In this document: piece by piece, positions 1 through 9,571 of the stretch
Layout: every line of letters starts with the position of its first letter
Numbering within the stretch: position 1 is the stretch's first letter
Origin: an uncultured Clostridium sp.
Lineage (GTDB): Bacteria; Bacillota; Clostridia; TANB77; CAG-508
Direction of reading: 5' to 3'
Length of the DNA: 64,000 nt
NCBI GenBank assembly: GCA_948465565.1
Contig: CAOJXR010000002.1
Location: 1-64,000 of the forward strand
The notes under the pieces: model-generated
Databases searched by the model: none
What the model was told of the DNA's origin: nothing
What the model saw: the letters and a program-made list of their open reading frames with translations, nothing else
Program-made: the position numbers and the translations under genes

Positions 1-40
1 GCAAGTGTTGAAAAATCAACATTTGTGTGCTTTTTAAGTC

Positions 41-128
41 TGGTGCAGATGGCCGGAATCGAACCGGCACGGTTTATTCAACCGCAGGATTTTAAGTCCT
101 GTGCGTCTGCCAGTTCCGCCACATCTGC
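41..128 (-). tRNA. tRNA-Leu (anticodon UAA)
   Basis: On the minus strand the sequence folds as a class II tRNA of 88 bases. The acceptor stem GCAGATG pairs with CATCTGC, the 3' CCA is encoded, and the T arm carries GGTTCGATTCC. The anticodon loop is CTTAAAA, which gives UAA and so leucine codons UUA/UUG. The long variable arm expected of tRNA-Leu is present. An imperfect hairpin lies just downstream, at 1-30, but the window edge cuts the region, so I do not call a terminator. This is the only tRNA in the window. Confidence 0.95.
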
Positions 129-205
129 ATATATGTGTTCTCACTGACAAGTGTTATTATACAATGAAAAAAGAAATATTGTCAATACTTTTTTGAGATA
201 ATTTT

Positions 206-628
206 TTATTTTATTAAATTATTTTTTAAACAATATGGTACAACTTCATTTTTTAATGTGTTAGATAATAATATACCAGCACATGAAGTATCATACCAGC
301 AAAATCTCTCGATTTCCTCAGAAGTATCTAATACTCCATTTAAAATTCCATTATATTTAAAAACATAAAAGTGAATTGGAGTTACTCCATCACTTGTTGC
401 TATTTCGTCAAATTCCATAACCAATTCAAATAACTTCTCATCAAAATCTGCATATTTTCCAAGTTCTTCATGGCACTCTCTTATTGCCGCTTCTATAGGA
501 GATTCGTCGTCTTCAACTTTTCCTCCAATCATTTGATATGTGGATCTTCTTCTAGGCTTGTCTATCAATAATTTACTATCTTTAAAAAACATAGTTCCAA
601 CAACTTTCATTTTTTCTTGTACAACCAA
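206..628 (-). CDS. Nudix hydrolase
   Basis: This is a 140-residue single-domain Nudix protein. The Nudix box lies at about residues 36-58: Gly36, five residues, Glu42, seven residues, then Arg50-Glu51 and the EELG tail, so the divalent-metal pyrophosphohydrolase residues are all present. Family members hydrolyse nucleoside diphosphates linked to another moiety; the substrate cannot be told from sequence. The start is uncertain. The long frame begins with TTG at 628 and the first ATG is at 610, but neither has a well-spaced ribosome binding site. An AAAGGA lies about 22 bases upstream of the TTG and the frame stays open through it. It stands alone between the tRNA and an MFS gene. Confidence 0.85.
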   Translation of the reverse strand: MVVQEKMKVVGTMFFKDSKLLIDKPRRRSTYQMIGGKVEDDESPIEAAIRECHEELGKYADFDEKLFELVMEFDEIATSDGVTPIHFYVFKYNGILNGVLDTSEEIERFCWYDTSCAGILLSNTLKNEVVPYCLKNNLIK

Positions 629-697
629 TATTAATCTATTTAATTGATTAATTCCTTTCTTTTAATATTATAATATTTCATATCACTTAATATTCTA

Positions 698-1993
698 TTA
701 TCTCTCCGCCACTTCAAATTCAATATCTTCTTTTGCATATTCTTGAGGCTCTAACCCAAATCTTTTTCTCATGTATATTAAAACTGAACTCATACAAATC
801 AACGCAATTATTCCAGTTATTAAAAATGCATTTCCAACATCTATTATTTTTAGAAGTAAACCACCTAAAACAGAGAAGATGCTTGCAAAAATACTTCCAA
901 TAAATTCATATGTAAACGTTATCTTATTTCTTGTATCTTCTTTTGTAAAGTTTTTTAAGTACTTATACTCTAATATATACCATATTGAAACATTTATCTT
1001 TTGCAAAGCATACATTGCAAGCACAATTGGTATGATAGTTGTATTTGTCCATAAACTTGCTGCAACTCCTATAATAATACATGCTGCAATATGTGTTAAA
1101 GATAAAAATGCTAATGTTCTATTCTTGAATTTCTTTTCAATAGGTCTTTTTAGAGAAAGTGAGATTCCACCTATTAGAGTTAGTGTTGCAAATATCATAG
1201 AAAATTGCTCTTCTGGAACACCAATACTTATAAGTAAATCACTATTATAAATATCAATAATTTCTATTAAACTATAAAAAACTATCTGAAATAATATAAA
1301 TGCTCTCATTCGCTTTGATTTCAATATAAATTTAAAGGAACTTCTTAAATCTTTTCCATAATCTTTTAATGTATGTATAAATCCATTAGTCTTTTCGTCT
1401 CTTTTTACTTTATAAATATCTTTAAATCCAAATGATAATATTGTAGATATAATTATACAACCTAAGCATATGTACATAGGAATATAATTATTAATTACAA
1501 ATAAATATCCTGCTGTTAGTGAAGCAATTCCATCTAATATATAGTACCAACTTCCTCCTTTAGCATCTAGTTTTGAATATAATCCTTCTCCGCCTCTTGT
1601 TGCAACAGAATCATATAATAAATTAGATTCAGCAATTGATTTAATATCATAACCTAGTGCAAAGGCAAGGTCCGCAATTATGATACTTATTGCTCCTGGA
1701 AATCCTAATAAAATAAGCATATATACGATAAGTAATACATTTCCGAGTATTATACTATTTCTTCTCCCTAAAAAGTCTGTAATTGCAACTGCTGGTATTT
1801 GCATTGTCATTCTAAATAATAAATAAAATCCATTTATTATTAAAATTTCTGATGCAGTTACCTTTTTGGTAATTGTATAAAATAAAAATTCTATTGAGTA
1901 GAAAAATAATAAATCCCATGAAAACATTTTATATATTGGGTATAATTTTGCATTTTTTCTTCTTATTTTATTTAGTTCTTTTCTTTCTTCCAT
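698..1993 (-). CDS. MFS-type membrane transporter
   Basis: The product has 431 residues and about 12 hydrophobic helices. The loop between helices 2 and 3 carries a major-facilitator motif A variant (DFLGRRNS, about residues 73-80). A central polar loop separates the two six-helix halves. MFS proteins carry small molecules across the membrane by proton coupling or facilitated diffusion; drug efflux is plausible but the substrate is unknown. AAAGGG lies 9-10 bases upstream of the ATG. The next genes upstream encode an ABC exporter on the same strand, about 70 bases away, so they may share a transcript. Confidence 0.8.
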   Translation of the reverse strand: MEERKELNKIRRKNAKLYPIYKMFSWDLLFFYSIEFLFYTITKKVTASEILIINGFYLLFRMTMQIPAVAITDFLGRRNSIILGNVLLIVYMLILLGFPGAISIIIADLAFALGYDIKSIAESNLLYDSVATRGGEGLYSKLDAKGGSWYYILDGIASLTAGYLFVINNYIPMYICLGCIIISTILSFGFKDIYKVKRDEKTNGFIHTLKDYGKDLRSSFKFILKSKRMRAFILFQIVFYSLIEIIDIYNSDLLISIGVPEEQFSMIFATLTLIGGISLSLKRPIEKKFKNRTLAFLSLTHIAACIIIGVAASLWTNTTIIPIVLAMYALQKINVSIWYILEYKYLKNFTKEDTRNKITFTYEFIGSIFASIFSVLGGLLLKIIDVGNAFLITGIIALICMSSVLIYMRKRFGLEPQEYAKEDIEFEVAER

Positions 1994-2064
1994 CTTAATA
2001 TTTCCCTTTGTCTATTTTACAAAATTATTCTAGCATATAGCATTTTAACATGCAATTGCAATAT

Positions 2065-3792
2065 TTAGTTTCTTTTACTAAGTAATTCATAATACAGTCC
2101 TTGTTTTGCTACAAGTTCCTCATGTGTTCCCATTTCTGCTATATGATGATTATCTATAAATATTATTAAGTCCGCTTCTTTAATGGTATTAAGCCTATGA
2201 GCTATTACAAATGAAATTTTATCTTTTAATATAATCTTATTTGCTTTTATAACATTTTGTTCAAATTCCAAGTCTAAGTTTGATGTAACTTCATCAAGTA
2301 TTACAATTCCTCCATCTTTCAAAATTGCTCTTGCAAAGCTCAATAATTGTTTCTCACCATAAGACAATAAATCAGTTTGTGCATTTATAATTGTGTCATA
2401 TTTATTCTCGAATTGTTCTATCTTATCATGTAAACCTAGACTTTTACATACTTCGATAACATCATCTAATTTTATTTTTTCCATTCCACATATCAAATTG
2501 TCTTTTATTGACATGTCTAAAATAACAGGATCTTGAAAAACATATGAAATGTTTTTTCTTAGCTCAGTTAATTTATACCTAGTATAGTCAATTCCATTAA
2601 TTAATATCTGACCATTTGTTAACTTATAAAATCTAGGTATCAAGTTTACAAGAGAGGTCTTTCCTGCTCCACTTTTTCCTACAACTGCAATTGTCATAGG
2701 CTTGTCTATTTTTAAATTTATATTATCTAATATTATATTTTTATTATCATAACTAAGAACAACATTTTTAAATTCTATAGAATCTATTTTATTTAATTCT
2801 AAATCTCCCTCATCATACTCTTTTTTTATACTTGTAATTTGTAGTATATTTATAAAACAATTATATCTATTTATAAATCCATGTACATGTTCTAAAAGGC
2901 TAAACATATTATTATTTGTATCATTTATATAATCTATAATCAACATTATAGTTGCAGCAGTTCCAATTCCTAATGCAATTTTGCTTCCACCAATAACTAA
3001 TGTAGCAATTATTGCAAAAAACGTTAGTAATGCAAATAATGCCGTATGTAAACCTATTATTTTACTTGAATTAATCATTTCTTTTTTACTTTTTTCTAGC
3101 ATTTGTTTTATGTCATTAAGGTTGATTTCCTCAAGTCTTAGAGTCTTAGTTGTTGAATAACTATCTATGTATTCATTTACTTTCCCTTGTAAATCTATAA
3201 TTGATGATTGGAGCTTTTTATATATTTTCATATTTTTATTATAAAAAGGAATTAAAACAATATACGATAATATAAAAATTGCAATTACAATTAAGGCAAT
3301 TTGCACATCAATAAATAACATAATAATTGCTGTTATCAAGATTGTACGTAATCTAACTGCGAAAATTCCTATTCCACTCCATACAAACAATTGACCTGAT
3401 TCAAAGCTTTGAGAAGTTGTTAAATTAAACAATCTGCCTGCTTGAATTTTGTCTAACTCGCTTATATCAGCATCTTGTATACTATTGAACACTTTGTCTT
3501 TTATTTGTCTGTCATTATCATAGTATATTACTTTTCTATCTATTTCCATCCATATATCAAGCCAAAGTCTTAATAATACAAAAAGTATTAAGATTGAAGA
3601 TAATAATACTGCTATTTTTATATTTTTGTTTGGAATATAATTATCAATTACTTTAAATACTATATATTGATAAAGCACTTGATATGGTATAGATTGTACA
3701 AATCCGATTACTCCTCTTCTTATTGTTTTTCTCTTATTTGTTGTAAAATTAAACATTTTTTTCAATAACTTTTTATCAAACATATTCTTCAC
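2065..3792 (-). CDS. ABC exporter half-transporter, catalytically complete subunit
   Basis: The 575-residue protein has an N-terminal six-helix ABC type 1 membrane domain and a C-terminal nucleotide-binding domain. The latter shows Walker A GKSGAGKTS at about residue 370, a divergent signature LSYGE, Walker B ending in ILDE with the catalytic Glu, the D-loop SNLD and the switch histidine in IAHR. It pumps a substrate out of the cell using ATP. Its first codons overlap the end of the neighbouring half-transporter by 17 bases, which implies translational coupling and a heterodimer. The substrate is unknown; multidrug or peptide export is typical. Confidence 0.88.
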   Translation of the reverse strand: MKNMFDKKLLKKMFNFTTNKRKTIRRGVIGFVQSIPYQVLYQYIVFKVIDNYIPNKNIKIAVLLSSILILFVLLRLWLDIWMEIDRKVIYYDNDRQIKDKVFNSIQDADISELDKIQAGRLFNLTTSQSFESGQLFVWSGIGIFAVRLRTILITAIIMLFIDVQIALIVIAIFILSYIVLIPFYNKNMKIYKKLQSSIIDLQGKVNEYIDSYSTTKTLRLEEINLNDIKQMLEKSKKEMINSSKIIGLHTALFALLTFFAIIATLVIGGSKIALGIGTAATIMLIIDYINDTNNNMFSLLEHVHGFINRYNCFINILQITSIKKEYDEGDLELNKIDSIEFKNVVLSYDNKNIILDNINLKIDKPMTIAVVGKSGAGKTSLVNLIPRFYKLTNGQILINGIDYTRYKLTELRKNISYVFQDPVILDMSIKDNLICGMEKIKLDDVIEVCKSLGLHDKIEQFENKYDTIINAQTDLLSYGEKQLLSFARAILKDGGIVILDEVTSNLDLEFEQNVIKANKIILKDKISFVIAHRLNTIKEADLIIFIDNHHIAEMGTHEELVAKQGLYYELLSKRN

Positions 3793-5551
3793 CTATTTTA
3801 TTTTGATTCAAACTATATATTGCTCTGTAATTATTATTTTTCATTAATTCTAAGTGAGTTCCACATATTGCATGTTTATCATTTAGATATATTACCTTGT
3901 CAAATTGTGGCGCTAATTCAATATCATGAGTTACAAATATTTTACTTGATTTTTCTTCTTTTAAAGACAATAAATTTTCTAAAATTTTCTTTTTATTTAT
4001 TCTATCTATTGCGCTAAATGAGTCGTCAAAAATCATTATAGGCTTTTGTTTGCTAAATGCTCTTGCTAGTATTAGTCTTTGTTTTTGTCCTTTTGATAAT
4101 GCAATTCCATTTTTGCCAATTTCACTTTCATATCCATCTTTGAATTTTATAACATCTTCGTGGAAAGAGAAAAAGCTTGTTAAATCTACCATATCTTGAT
4201 ATGGCATATGTGGTACTAATATTCGTATATTTTCTGCTATTGTTTTTGAAAACAAATATGAATCTTGTAATAATAAACAAATATTGTCACGTATTTGCTT
4301 TTTATTTAAATCTCGTATTTCATATTCTCCAATTTTTATACTTCCTTCATATTCATAAAAACCTACAATAGTTTTAAGAAGTATAGTTTTTCCACTTCCT
4401 GTACTACCTGCTATCATTATTTTTTCATTTGGATTGATTGTAAAATTCAAATTTTCTAAAATTATTTTTCCATTAACTTTTATGTTTGCATTTTTAAATG
4501 TTAATTTTGCACTATTTATATTTATTTCTTTATTTTTTATATTACTATCTTCTAATGTTAATTTTAAAATCTCATTTAATCTTTTATAAGATATATTGCA
4601 TGAATTCAAAAATTCTATAATTTCAGATAATTCTGTAAATGTGTTTGTTACTTTATTTGAATAATTTATTGTTACATAAATACTTCCTATTGATATAGCA
4701 TTTTTTATATATAGATAGCTGCTTAAAATAAATATAAATGGAACTTGTATTTTTACAATATTCATTATTAAAATTTTGTACCAACTGTCTAAAACTACTT
4801 TACTTTTATTAGTTTCAAAATTTTTATTATTTATTTTTTTAAAACTTAATTTCTCTTTTTCTTGCAAATTATTAACTTTCATAAACTTGATATTTGAATA
4901 ATTATCATTTAATTTCTCATATAAATCTTTTTGTGCTTTCATTTTATTTATAATTAGTGGTTTAGATTTTTTAAAATACCAAATTGATAATAAAATTATG
5001 CTTATTACTGCTATAATCATTACTATTGATAAACGTAAATCAATTTTAGAAAGTTGATTTATTGCAAAAAATATTATAAGTATAATATCTAATATATATG
5101 TAAATTGCTTTTCCAGAAATTTGACTATATTGTTTACATCATCTGCCATATTTTGAACTAACTCAGCAAGTGATTTTTGATAGAAGTCCTGATATGTTAG
5201 GTTTTGTATATAATTGAATAATTTTAATTTAAATTCAAATTGAAAATCTTGTATTATTTTATTCTTTATAATTGTTCTTAAGTATGTTGATATTACTACA
5301 ATTATTTCTATTATAAAAAGCACTATACATGCTATGGAAATAAAAGATAATTTGTCATTTAATATATTTGTTGCATATTCCATTACCCAGTTGTTAGTAA
5401 TGTTTTGGTGTAATAATATATCTAAAAAATTTTGTATTATTACTGGTATGTATGTTGTAGTGTATGCAACTATTATGCTTAATATAAAAAATAATATTAT
5501 ATGTATTTTGCTGTTTTTTAAACTTGATATTATTGCTTTAAATATTTTCAC
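3776..5551 (-). CDS. ABC exporter half-transporter, degenerate-site subunit
   Basis: The 591-residue protein has the same architecture as its partner: six membrane helices and a C-terminal ATPase. Walker A is GSTGSGKT and the signature is LSKGQ, but Walker B ends IFDDSFSAID, so the catalytic Glu is replaced by Asp. One degenerate ATPase site is the usual pattern in heterodimeric exporters such as BmrC/BmrD or TM287/288. The start is GTG at 5551, with AGGAG eight bases upstream. The gene comes first in the two-gene operon and overlaps the second by 17 bases. Confidence 0.88.
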   Translation of the reverse strand: MKIFKAIISSLKNSKIHIILFFILSIIVAYTTTYIPVIIQNFLDILLHQNITNNWVMEYATNILNDKLSFISIACIVLFIIEIIVVISTYLRTIIKNKIIQDFQFEFKLKLFNYIQNLTYQDFYQKSLAELVQNMADDVNNIVKFLEKQFTYILDIILIIFFAINQLSKIDLRLSIVMIIAVISIILLSIWYFKKSKPLIINKMKAQKDLYEKLNDNYSNIKFMKVNNLQEKEKLSFKKINNKNFETNKSKVVLDSWYKILIMNIVKIQVPFIFILSSYLYIKNAISIGSIYVTINYSNKVTNTFTELSEIIEFLNSCNISYKRLNEILKLTLEDSNIKNKEININSAKLTFKNANIKVNGKIILENLNFTINPNEKIMIAGSTGSGKTILLKTIVGFYEYEGSIKIGEYEIRDLNKKQIRDNICLLLQDSYLFSKTIAENIRILVPHMPYQDMVDLTSFFSFHEDVIKFKDGYESEIGKNGIALSKGQKQRLILARAFSKQKPIMIFDDSFSAIDRINKKKILENLLSLKEEKSSKIFVTHDIELAPQFDKVIYLNDKHAICGTHLELMKNNNYRAIYSLNQNKIGEEYV

Positions 5552-5636
5552 TTTTGGTCTCCTATTTGTTATTATAACGATATTTTAATATAAATTTCTA
5601 ATAGAATAAAGTCTAATATAAAAAAATTACATATAT

Positions 5637-5665
5637 TTGCCTTTATTATGTAAATATGTTATAAT
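5637..5665 (+). promoter_or_regulatory. Vegetative promoter of the first GC-rich cassette
   Basis: A -35 box TTGCCT (5637-5642) is followed after 17 bases by a perfect -10 TATAAT (5660-5665). It sits about 70 bases upstream of the cupin start. The long leader includes an AGGAGG ribosome binding site at 5725-5730. Confidence 0.75.
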
Positions 5666-5737
5666 GTATATAGTTTGTGCTCATACCGAGTACAAGTTTC
5701 CCCCAACTCTCTATACTAAAAACAGGAGGAAATCATC

Positions 5738-6109
5738 ATGACGAGAGAATTGTTGGAAATTGCTGCGAAAGCTGGTAGCGTTGTTCGGACTCCGCGGCCT
5801 GCATTGAAGGGTGGATACGGACTGTGTATCGACTACGCCGATTTTGTCCCTCAGGACATTCCCGCCGGCGGTACCGCACGATCCTATGCGTCTGGTCACA
5901 TGCTTCTGGAGTGCTTCTCCACCATCGGCCTGCACCAGCACACCAACGATTACGAGATTTGGACCGTAAGGGCTGGCCAGATTGAGTGCAATGGTCTGGT
6001 CTATGGTCCTGGAGAATCCGTTGTGTGTATGTGTGACGAGACCCACGAGGCCTACAACCTTTTCCATGGCGACTCCATCATTGAGTACGCCAAGTACCAG
6101 CAGAACTGA
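5738..6109 (+). CDS. Cupin-domain protein in a GC-rich single-gene cassette
   Basis: The 123-residue protein is a single small cupin barrel. Motif 1 is complete: His66-x-His68, then Glu73, then Gly80. Motif 2 has PGE at 91-93 and His103 followed by Asn107, so a divalent metal site with three His and one Glu is expected. Small cupins act as sugar or metabolite-binding enzymes, isomerases or sensors; the ligand is unknown. AGGAGG lies eight bases before the ATG. The base composition is far richer in G+C than both neighbours. Two in-frame CGG codons (Arg17 at 5786, Arg20 at 5795) occur without any frame change, unlike the AT-rich genes of the window. It is homologous to the cupin at 35554-35919. 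Confidence 0.85.
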   Translation: MTRELLEIAAKAGSVVRTPRPALKGGYGLCIDYADFVPQDIPAGGTARSYASGHMLLECFSTIGLHQHTNDYEIWTVRAGQIECNGLVYGPGESVVCMCDETHEAYNLFHGDSIIEYAKYQQN

Positions 6110-6126
6110 TCCGCAGTTGCGGAACT

Positions 6127-6168
6127 CCCGCCCGAGATGCCATATCCGCTCTCGGGCGGGTTCTTTTT
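6127..6168 (+). terminator. Strong intrinsic terminator of cupin cassette
   Basis: CCCGCCCGAGA (6127-6137) pairs perfectly with TCTCGGGCGGG (6150-6160) around a 12-base loop and is followed by TTCTTTTTT. A second small palindrome, TCCGCA-GT-TGCGGA (6110-6123), directly follows the stop codon. Confidence 0.92.
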
Positions 6169-6301
6169 TATATAAAATTTCGTGATACTTTGTCATTAGA
6201 TATAATTTTTTTCATTAATATAAAAAACTACCATCAAGGTAGTTTTTATGTTTTAAAGTAAAGTAAAAAGAATATGCTAAATTGCATATTCCTTATATTT
6301 A

Positions 6302-6589
6302 TTATTCTTCCTCTGCTGATTCTGTTTCTGGAGCTTCATAAGCTTCTAAAATAGCTTTTTGAATTTTTTCTCTAGTTTCAGCATTGATTGGATGAGCTAT
6401 ATCTTTGAACTCTCCACTATTTGGGATTTTTCTGCTTGGCATAGCAATGAATAATCCATTTTGTGATTCGATAACTTTAATATCATGAACTGCGAATTCA
6501 TTATCGAATGTTACAGAAGCAACAGCTTTCATTCTGTTTTCTGAATTAACTTTTCTTAAACGTACATCTGTTATTTGCATTTTGTGCAC
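6302..6589 (-). CDS. spoVG: SpoVG family RNA/DNA-binding regulator
   Basis: The 95-residue protein matches SpoVG throughout: it opens [11 protein letters not shown] (after MHK), has the [16 protein letters not shown] core, and the [17 protein letters not shown] segment. SpoVG is a small nucleic-acid-binding regulator that affects septation during sporulation and, in other Firmicutes, virulence and cell-wall genes. The C-terminal tail is acidic, as usual. GGAAGG precedes the start by about 11 bases. The gene is divergent from murC, with about 250 bases between them. Confidence 0.96.
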   Translation of the reverse strand: MHKMQITDVRLRKVNSENRMKAVASVTFDNEFAVHDIKVIESQNGLFIAMPSRKIPNSGEFKDIAHPINAETREKIQKAILEAYEAPETESAEEE

Positions 6590-6751
6590 CGCCTTCCAAT
6601 GTTTTTAAAAATTATACATATACTTTTATATGTACATTTATTATATTCGCCAAAAATATTTTTTTTCCTTCTTATTTTTACATGATTTTTTATATTTTTT
6701 TACACTTTTTATTCAAATAAACATATTATGTATAAATCGTTAATTGCACAC

Positions 6752-6780
6752 TTGTTTTTTTTCGTAAAAAAGTGTATAAT
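6752..6780 (+). promoter_or_regulatory. Promoter of murC
   Basis: TTGTTT (6752-6757) and TATAAT (6775-6780) are spaced by 17 bases, about 60 bases before murC. A six-base inverted repeat, ACACTT (6748-6753) with AAGTGT (6770-6775), flanks the spacer and could bind a regulator. Confidence 0.6.
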
Positions 6781-6840
6781 TTGAATGCTTGAAAACTATG
6801 TGACATATTACTATTTCGTACTTTAAGGAAGTGTTTTTTA

Positions 6841-8226
6841 ATGAAAGTGAAAATTAATAATTTAGATAATTATAAAAATGTTCATTTGATTGGTATTGGT
6901 GGAGTTAGCATGAGTGCTATTGCTGAAACTTTACATTCATGGGGATTTAATGTTACTGGTTCTGATGCTCATCAAAGCGAATTTACAAATAAATTAGTAA
7001 ACTCAGGTATTAGAGTTACTATAGGTCATGACTTAACTAACTCTAGAAATGCAGATTTGATTATTTATTCTGCTGCAATTAAAGATACTGACCCTGAGAT
7101 GGTTATCGCTAGACAGTCTAATATTCCTTTGGTTACTAGAGGTGAATTTGTTGGATATTTAACTAGACGTTATAAAGAAAGTATTTGCGTTTCTGGTACT
7201 CATGGAAAAACAACAACTACTTCTATGGTTTCTTTATGTTTTTTAGAAGCTGGTCTTGACCCAACAATACAGGTTGGTGCAATGCTTAAACAAATTGGTG
7301 GAAATTATACTGTTGGAAATAGTGATTATTTTATTTTAGAAGCTTGTGAATACATGGAAAACTTTTTACGTTTTTCACCTAAAGCAGAAATTGTTTTGAA
7401 TATTGATAATGACCATTTAGATTATTTTAAGACTTTTGACAATATAAAAAATGCATTTAGTAAATATGCTACTCTTATTCCTGAAGATGGCGCTCTTATT
7501 ACAAATGCAGATGATTCAAACTGTTTAGCCCTTAGAGAGCATGTAAAAGGTAAATTTATTACATATGGAATTCAAAATGAATGTGCAAATTATGTTGCTA
7601 AAAATATTAGACATAATCACTTAGGTTTCTCAGAATTTGATGTATTTTGTAATAGTAAATTCTATATGCATGTTAGATTATCTGTTGCAGGAAAACATAA
7701 TGTATCTAATGCACTTGCATGTATTGCTCTTTGCTCTTATTACTGTATTGATAAAAATGTAATTGCAACTGCTCTTTCTAAATTTACAGGAGCTGCTCGT
7801 AGATTAGAATATCTTGGTGGATATCATGGTGTTTCTGTTTATGATGATTATGGTCATCACCCAACAGAAATAGTTGCTGTATCTAATGCTATTATGGATA
7901 AACGATTTAACCAATCTTGGGTTATCTTCCAACCTCATACTTATAGTAGAACAAGAAATTTATTAGATGATTTTGCAAAAGCATTACTAAAATTTGACCA
8001 TATTATTGTTACTGATATTTATGCTGCACGTGAACAAAATACTTATAATATTTCTTCTCAAGATTTAGTTAATCGTATTAAAGATTTTGGAAAAGATGCT
8101 TTATATATACGCGATTTTGATGATATCGTTTCTCATATTAAAGCTAATGCGAAGACAAATGATTTGGTTCTAACACTTGGTGCTGGTACTGTTACAGAAA
8201 TTGGTCCAATGATTATAAAGCCATAA
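6841..8226 (+). CDS. murC: UDP-N-acetylmuramate--L-alanine ligase
   Basis: The 461-residue enzyme adds L-alanine to UDP-MurNAc using ATP, the first amino-acid step of peptidoglycan precursor synthesis in the cytoplasm. The N-terminal dinucleotide-like fold starts GIGGVSMSAIAE (residues 18-29). The Mur ligase P-loop is GTHGKTTTT at 119-127, followed by LEACEY and NIDNDHLDY. The C-terminal domain holds the DDYGHHP and FQPHTYSRT motifs typical of MurC. Length is normal. AAGGAAGTG precedes the ATG by seven bases. It is transcribed alone between its own promoter and terminator. Confidence 0.97.
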   Translation: MKVKINNLDNYKNVHLIGIGGVSMSAIAETLHSWGFNVTGSDAHQSEFTNKLVNSGIRVTIGHDLTNSRNADLIIYSAAIKDTDPEMVIARQSNIPLVTRGEFVGYLTRRYKESICVSGTHGKTTTTSMVSLCFLEAGLDPTIQVGAMLKQIGGNYTVGNSDYFILEACEYMENFLRFSPKAEIVLNIDNDHLDYFKTFDNIKNAFSKYATLIPEDGALITNADDSNCLALREHVKGKFITYGIQNECANYVAKNIRHNHLGFSEFDVFCNSKFYMHVRLSVAGKHNVSNALACIALCSYYCIDKNVIATALSKFTGAARRLEYLGGYHGVSVYDDYGHHPTEIVAVSNAIMDKRFNQSWVIFQPHTYSRTRNLLDDFAKALLKFDHIIVTDIYAAREQNTYNISSQDLVNRIKDFGKDALYIRDFDDIVSHIKANAKTNDLVLTLGAGTVTEIGPMIIKP

Positions 8227-8231
8227 ATTTA

Positions 8232-8257
8232 GCCACCTTTTGAAGGTGGCTTTTGTT
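8232..8257 (+). terminator. murC terminator
   Basis: GCCACCTT (8232-8239) pairs with AAGGTGGC (8243-8250) across a three-base loop and is followed by TTTTGTTT. The spoIVB gene converges on it from the other side. Confidence 0.92.
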
Positions 8258-8259
8258 TA

Positions 8260-9467
8260 TTATTTCATCATTTCTTTTATCATTATATCTGCGAAAACTC
8301 CATATCCTATTTGTGGGTCTGAAACGAGTACGTTTGTTAGCACTCCTATTATTTTATTGTTTTGGATGATTGGTGAACCACTCATTCCACATATAATTCC
8401 TCCTGTTTTTTGAATGAGTTTTTCATCTGTGATTTCTATTTTCATGCTTTTATTATTTGTGTTATTGTTTAGATCAATTCCGTGTTATTAAAATCTTATA
8501 TTCATCTACTTTGCCATTTTCTAAGCTGCACAATAGAGTTGCTTCACCTGTTTTTATCTCATCTCGTACTGCTATTTCAAGTCCATCTTTATATTCATCT
8601 TTTGGCAATACAGAGCCAATTTCCATTTCACCAAATATACCAAAATTCGTATTTTTTTCTACTTCACCTACTTCTTCCCCATTAGATATACTACCTTTTA
8701 TTTCGCCTGGAACACCTTTTCTTCCTTTGGTTATATTGACTAGCTTGGACGTTATTATTGCCCCACTTTCAATGTTTAATAAATCTCCTGTGTCGCTGTC
8801 TGAAATGCCATGTCCAAGTGCTGCAAATCTTTTGCTGTTTGGTTCGTAGAATGACATTGTTCCTACGCCACTTGCGCTATCTCGCACCCATAGTCCGAGT
8901 CTGTATTCGTTTTGACTTACTTTTGTGGCTTTCATATTTGATGTTAGTATCTCTCCGATTATGTGCATATTTTATTTCTAGATTACTTCCTAATGAATTA
9001 TTTACAACTTTTTGAAGAGTTCTAATACAATCTATTTCTTGATTGTTAATTTCTAATATTGTATCTCCTTCTTGAATTCCTGTATTTTCGTAAGGTTTTT
9101 CCATTTGCTTGTTTATATTTTCAATTTCAGTCATTCCAATAACTAGAACACCATTTGTATACAGTTTAAGCCCTATTAGTTTTCCAACTGGAACTACTTT
9201 TACTGCTGGTAATGTTGTGACTGAAACTTCTTTTACTTTGATATTTCCAAGAAGAGTTACATTTAATTTATGATTTTCGACTTTTTCCTGCCCCCATGCT
9301 TCTAGGACATCATTTTCTTTTGTAGTTATGTTTATTCCATATAATTTTTTAAAATTTAATTTTTCTCCTTCTAATAAAATTATTCTTTCAGGAATTTGAC
9401 TAATATTTGTTATATAGGAAAGAATAATTATTAAAAGAAAAATTATAAAAAAGTATCTTTTTTTCAT
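8260..9467 (-). CDS. spoIVB: SpoIVB serine peptidase, frame restored at two CGG sites
   Basis: SpoIVB is the forespore-secreted S55 peptidase whose PDZ and protease domains signal SpoIVFA to start pro-sigma-K processing. The reading frame changes twice. Reading CGGA as Gly (dropping the C) at codon 171 (8955-8957) and at codon 329 (8480-8482) gives one continuous 401-residue protein. The total span of 1208 bases leaves remainder 2 on division by three, as two extra bases require. The order is membrane anchor (1-25), PDZ domain (about 95-165), and S55 domain with YRLGLWVRDS, ALGHGISDSDTG (catalytic His) and TGG...GMSGSPI (catalytic Ser). Without recoding it would be three fragments. The downstream fragments have no proper ribosome binding sites, so independent translation is unlikely. 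Confidence 0.88.
8479..8482 (-). other. CGGA recoding site 2 (spoIVB codon 329)
   Basis: Context ATA-ACA-C-GGA-ATT-GAT. In the zero frame the next codons are CGG AAT TGA, an immediate stop. Dropping the C resumes the frame that leads to the GMSGSP catalytic serine. Confidence 0.85.
8954..8957 (-). other. CGGA recoding site 1 (spoIVB codon 171)
   Basis: Context CAT-AAT-C-GGA-GAG-ATA. The zero frame continues into unrelated sequence. Dropping the C joins the PDZ domain to GEILTSNM and the YRLGLWVRDS motif of SpoIVB. Confidence 0.85.
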
Positions 9468-9524
9468 AATTAAACCTCTTTATAATTTTTCCCTATCGAT
9501 TTTTTTATATACTGATAAATTTTG

Positions 9525-9564
9525 GTTTAAAAAATTAAAAACGTCTCTAGATTACTAGAAACGT
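9525..9564 (-). terminator. Terminator of the Tad-like operon
   Basis: On the minus strand ACGTTTCTAG, loop TAAT, then CTAGAGACGT form a ten-pair stem with one G-T pair, followed by TTTTTAATTTTTT. It lies eight bases after the last gene of the operon. Confidence 0.9.
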
Positions 9565-9571
9565 CTTCGTT

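Noticed and set aside
1..30. Hairpin next to tRNA-Leu as a terminator.
   Set aside because: The stem is imperfect, there is no T run on the proper side, and the window edge cuts the region.
5711..6196. A 161-codon minus-strand frame opposite the first cupin.
   Set aside because: It is a shadow of GC-rich codons on the plus strand. It crosses the terminator and has no ribosome binding site.
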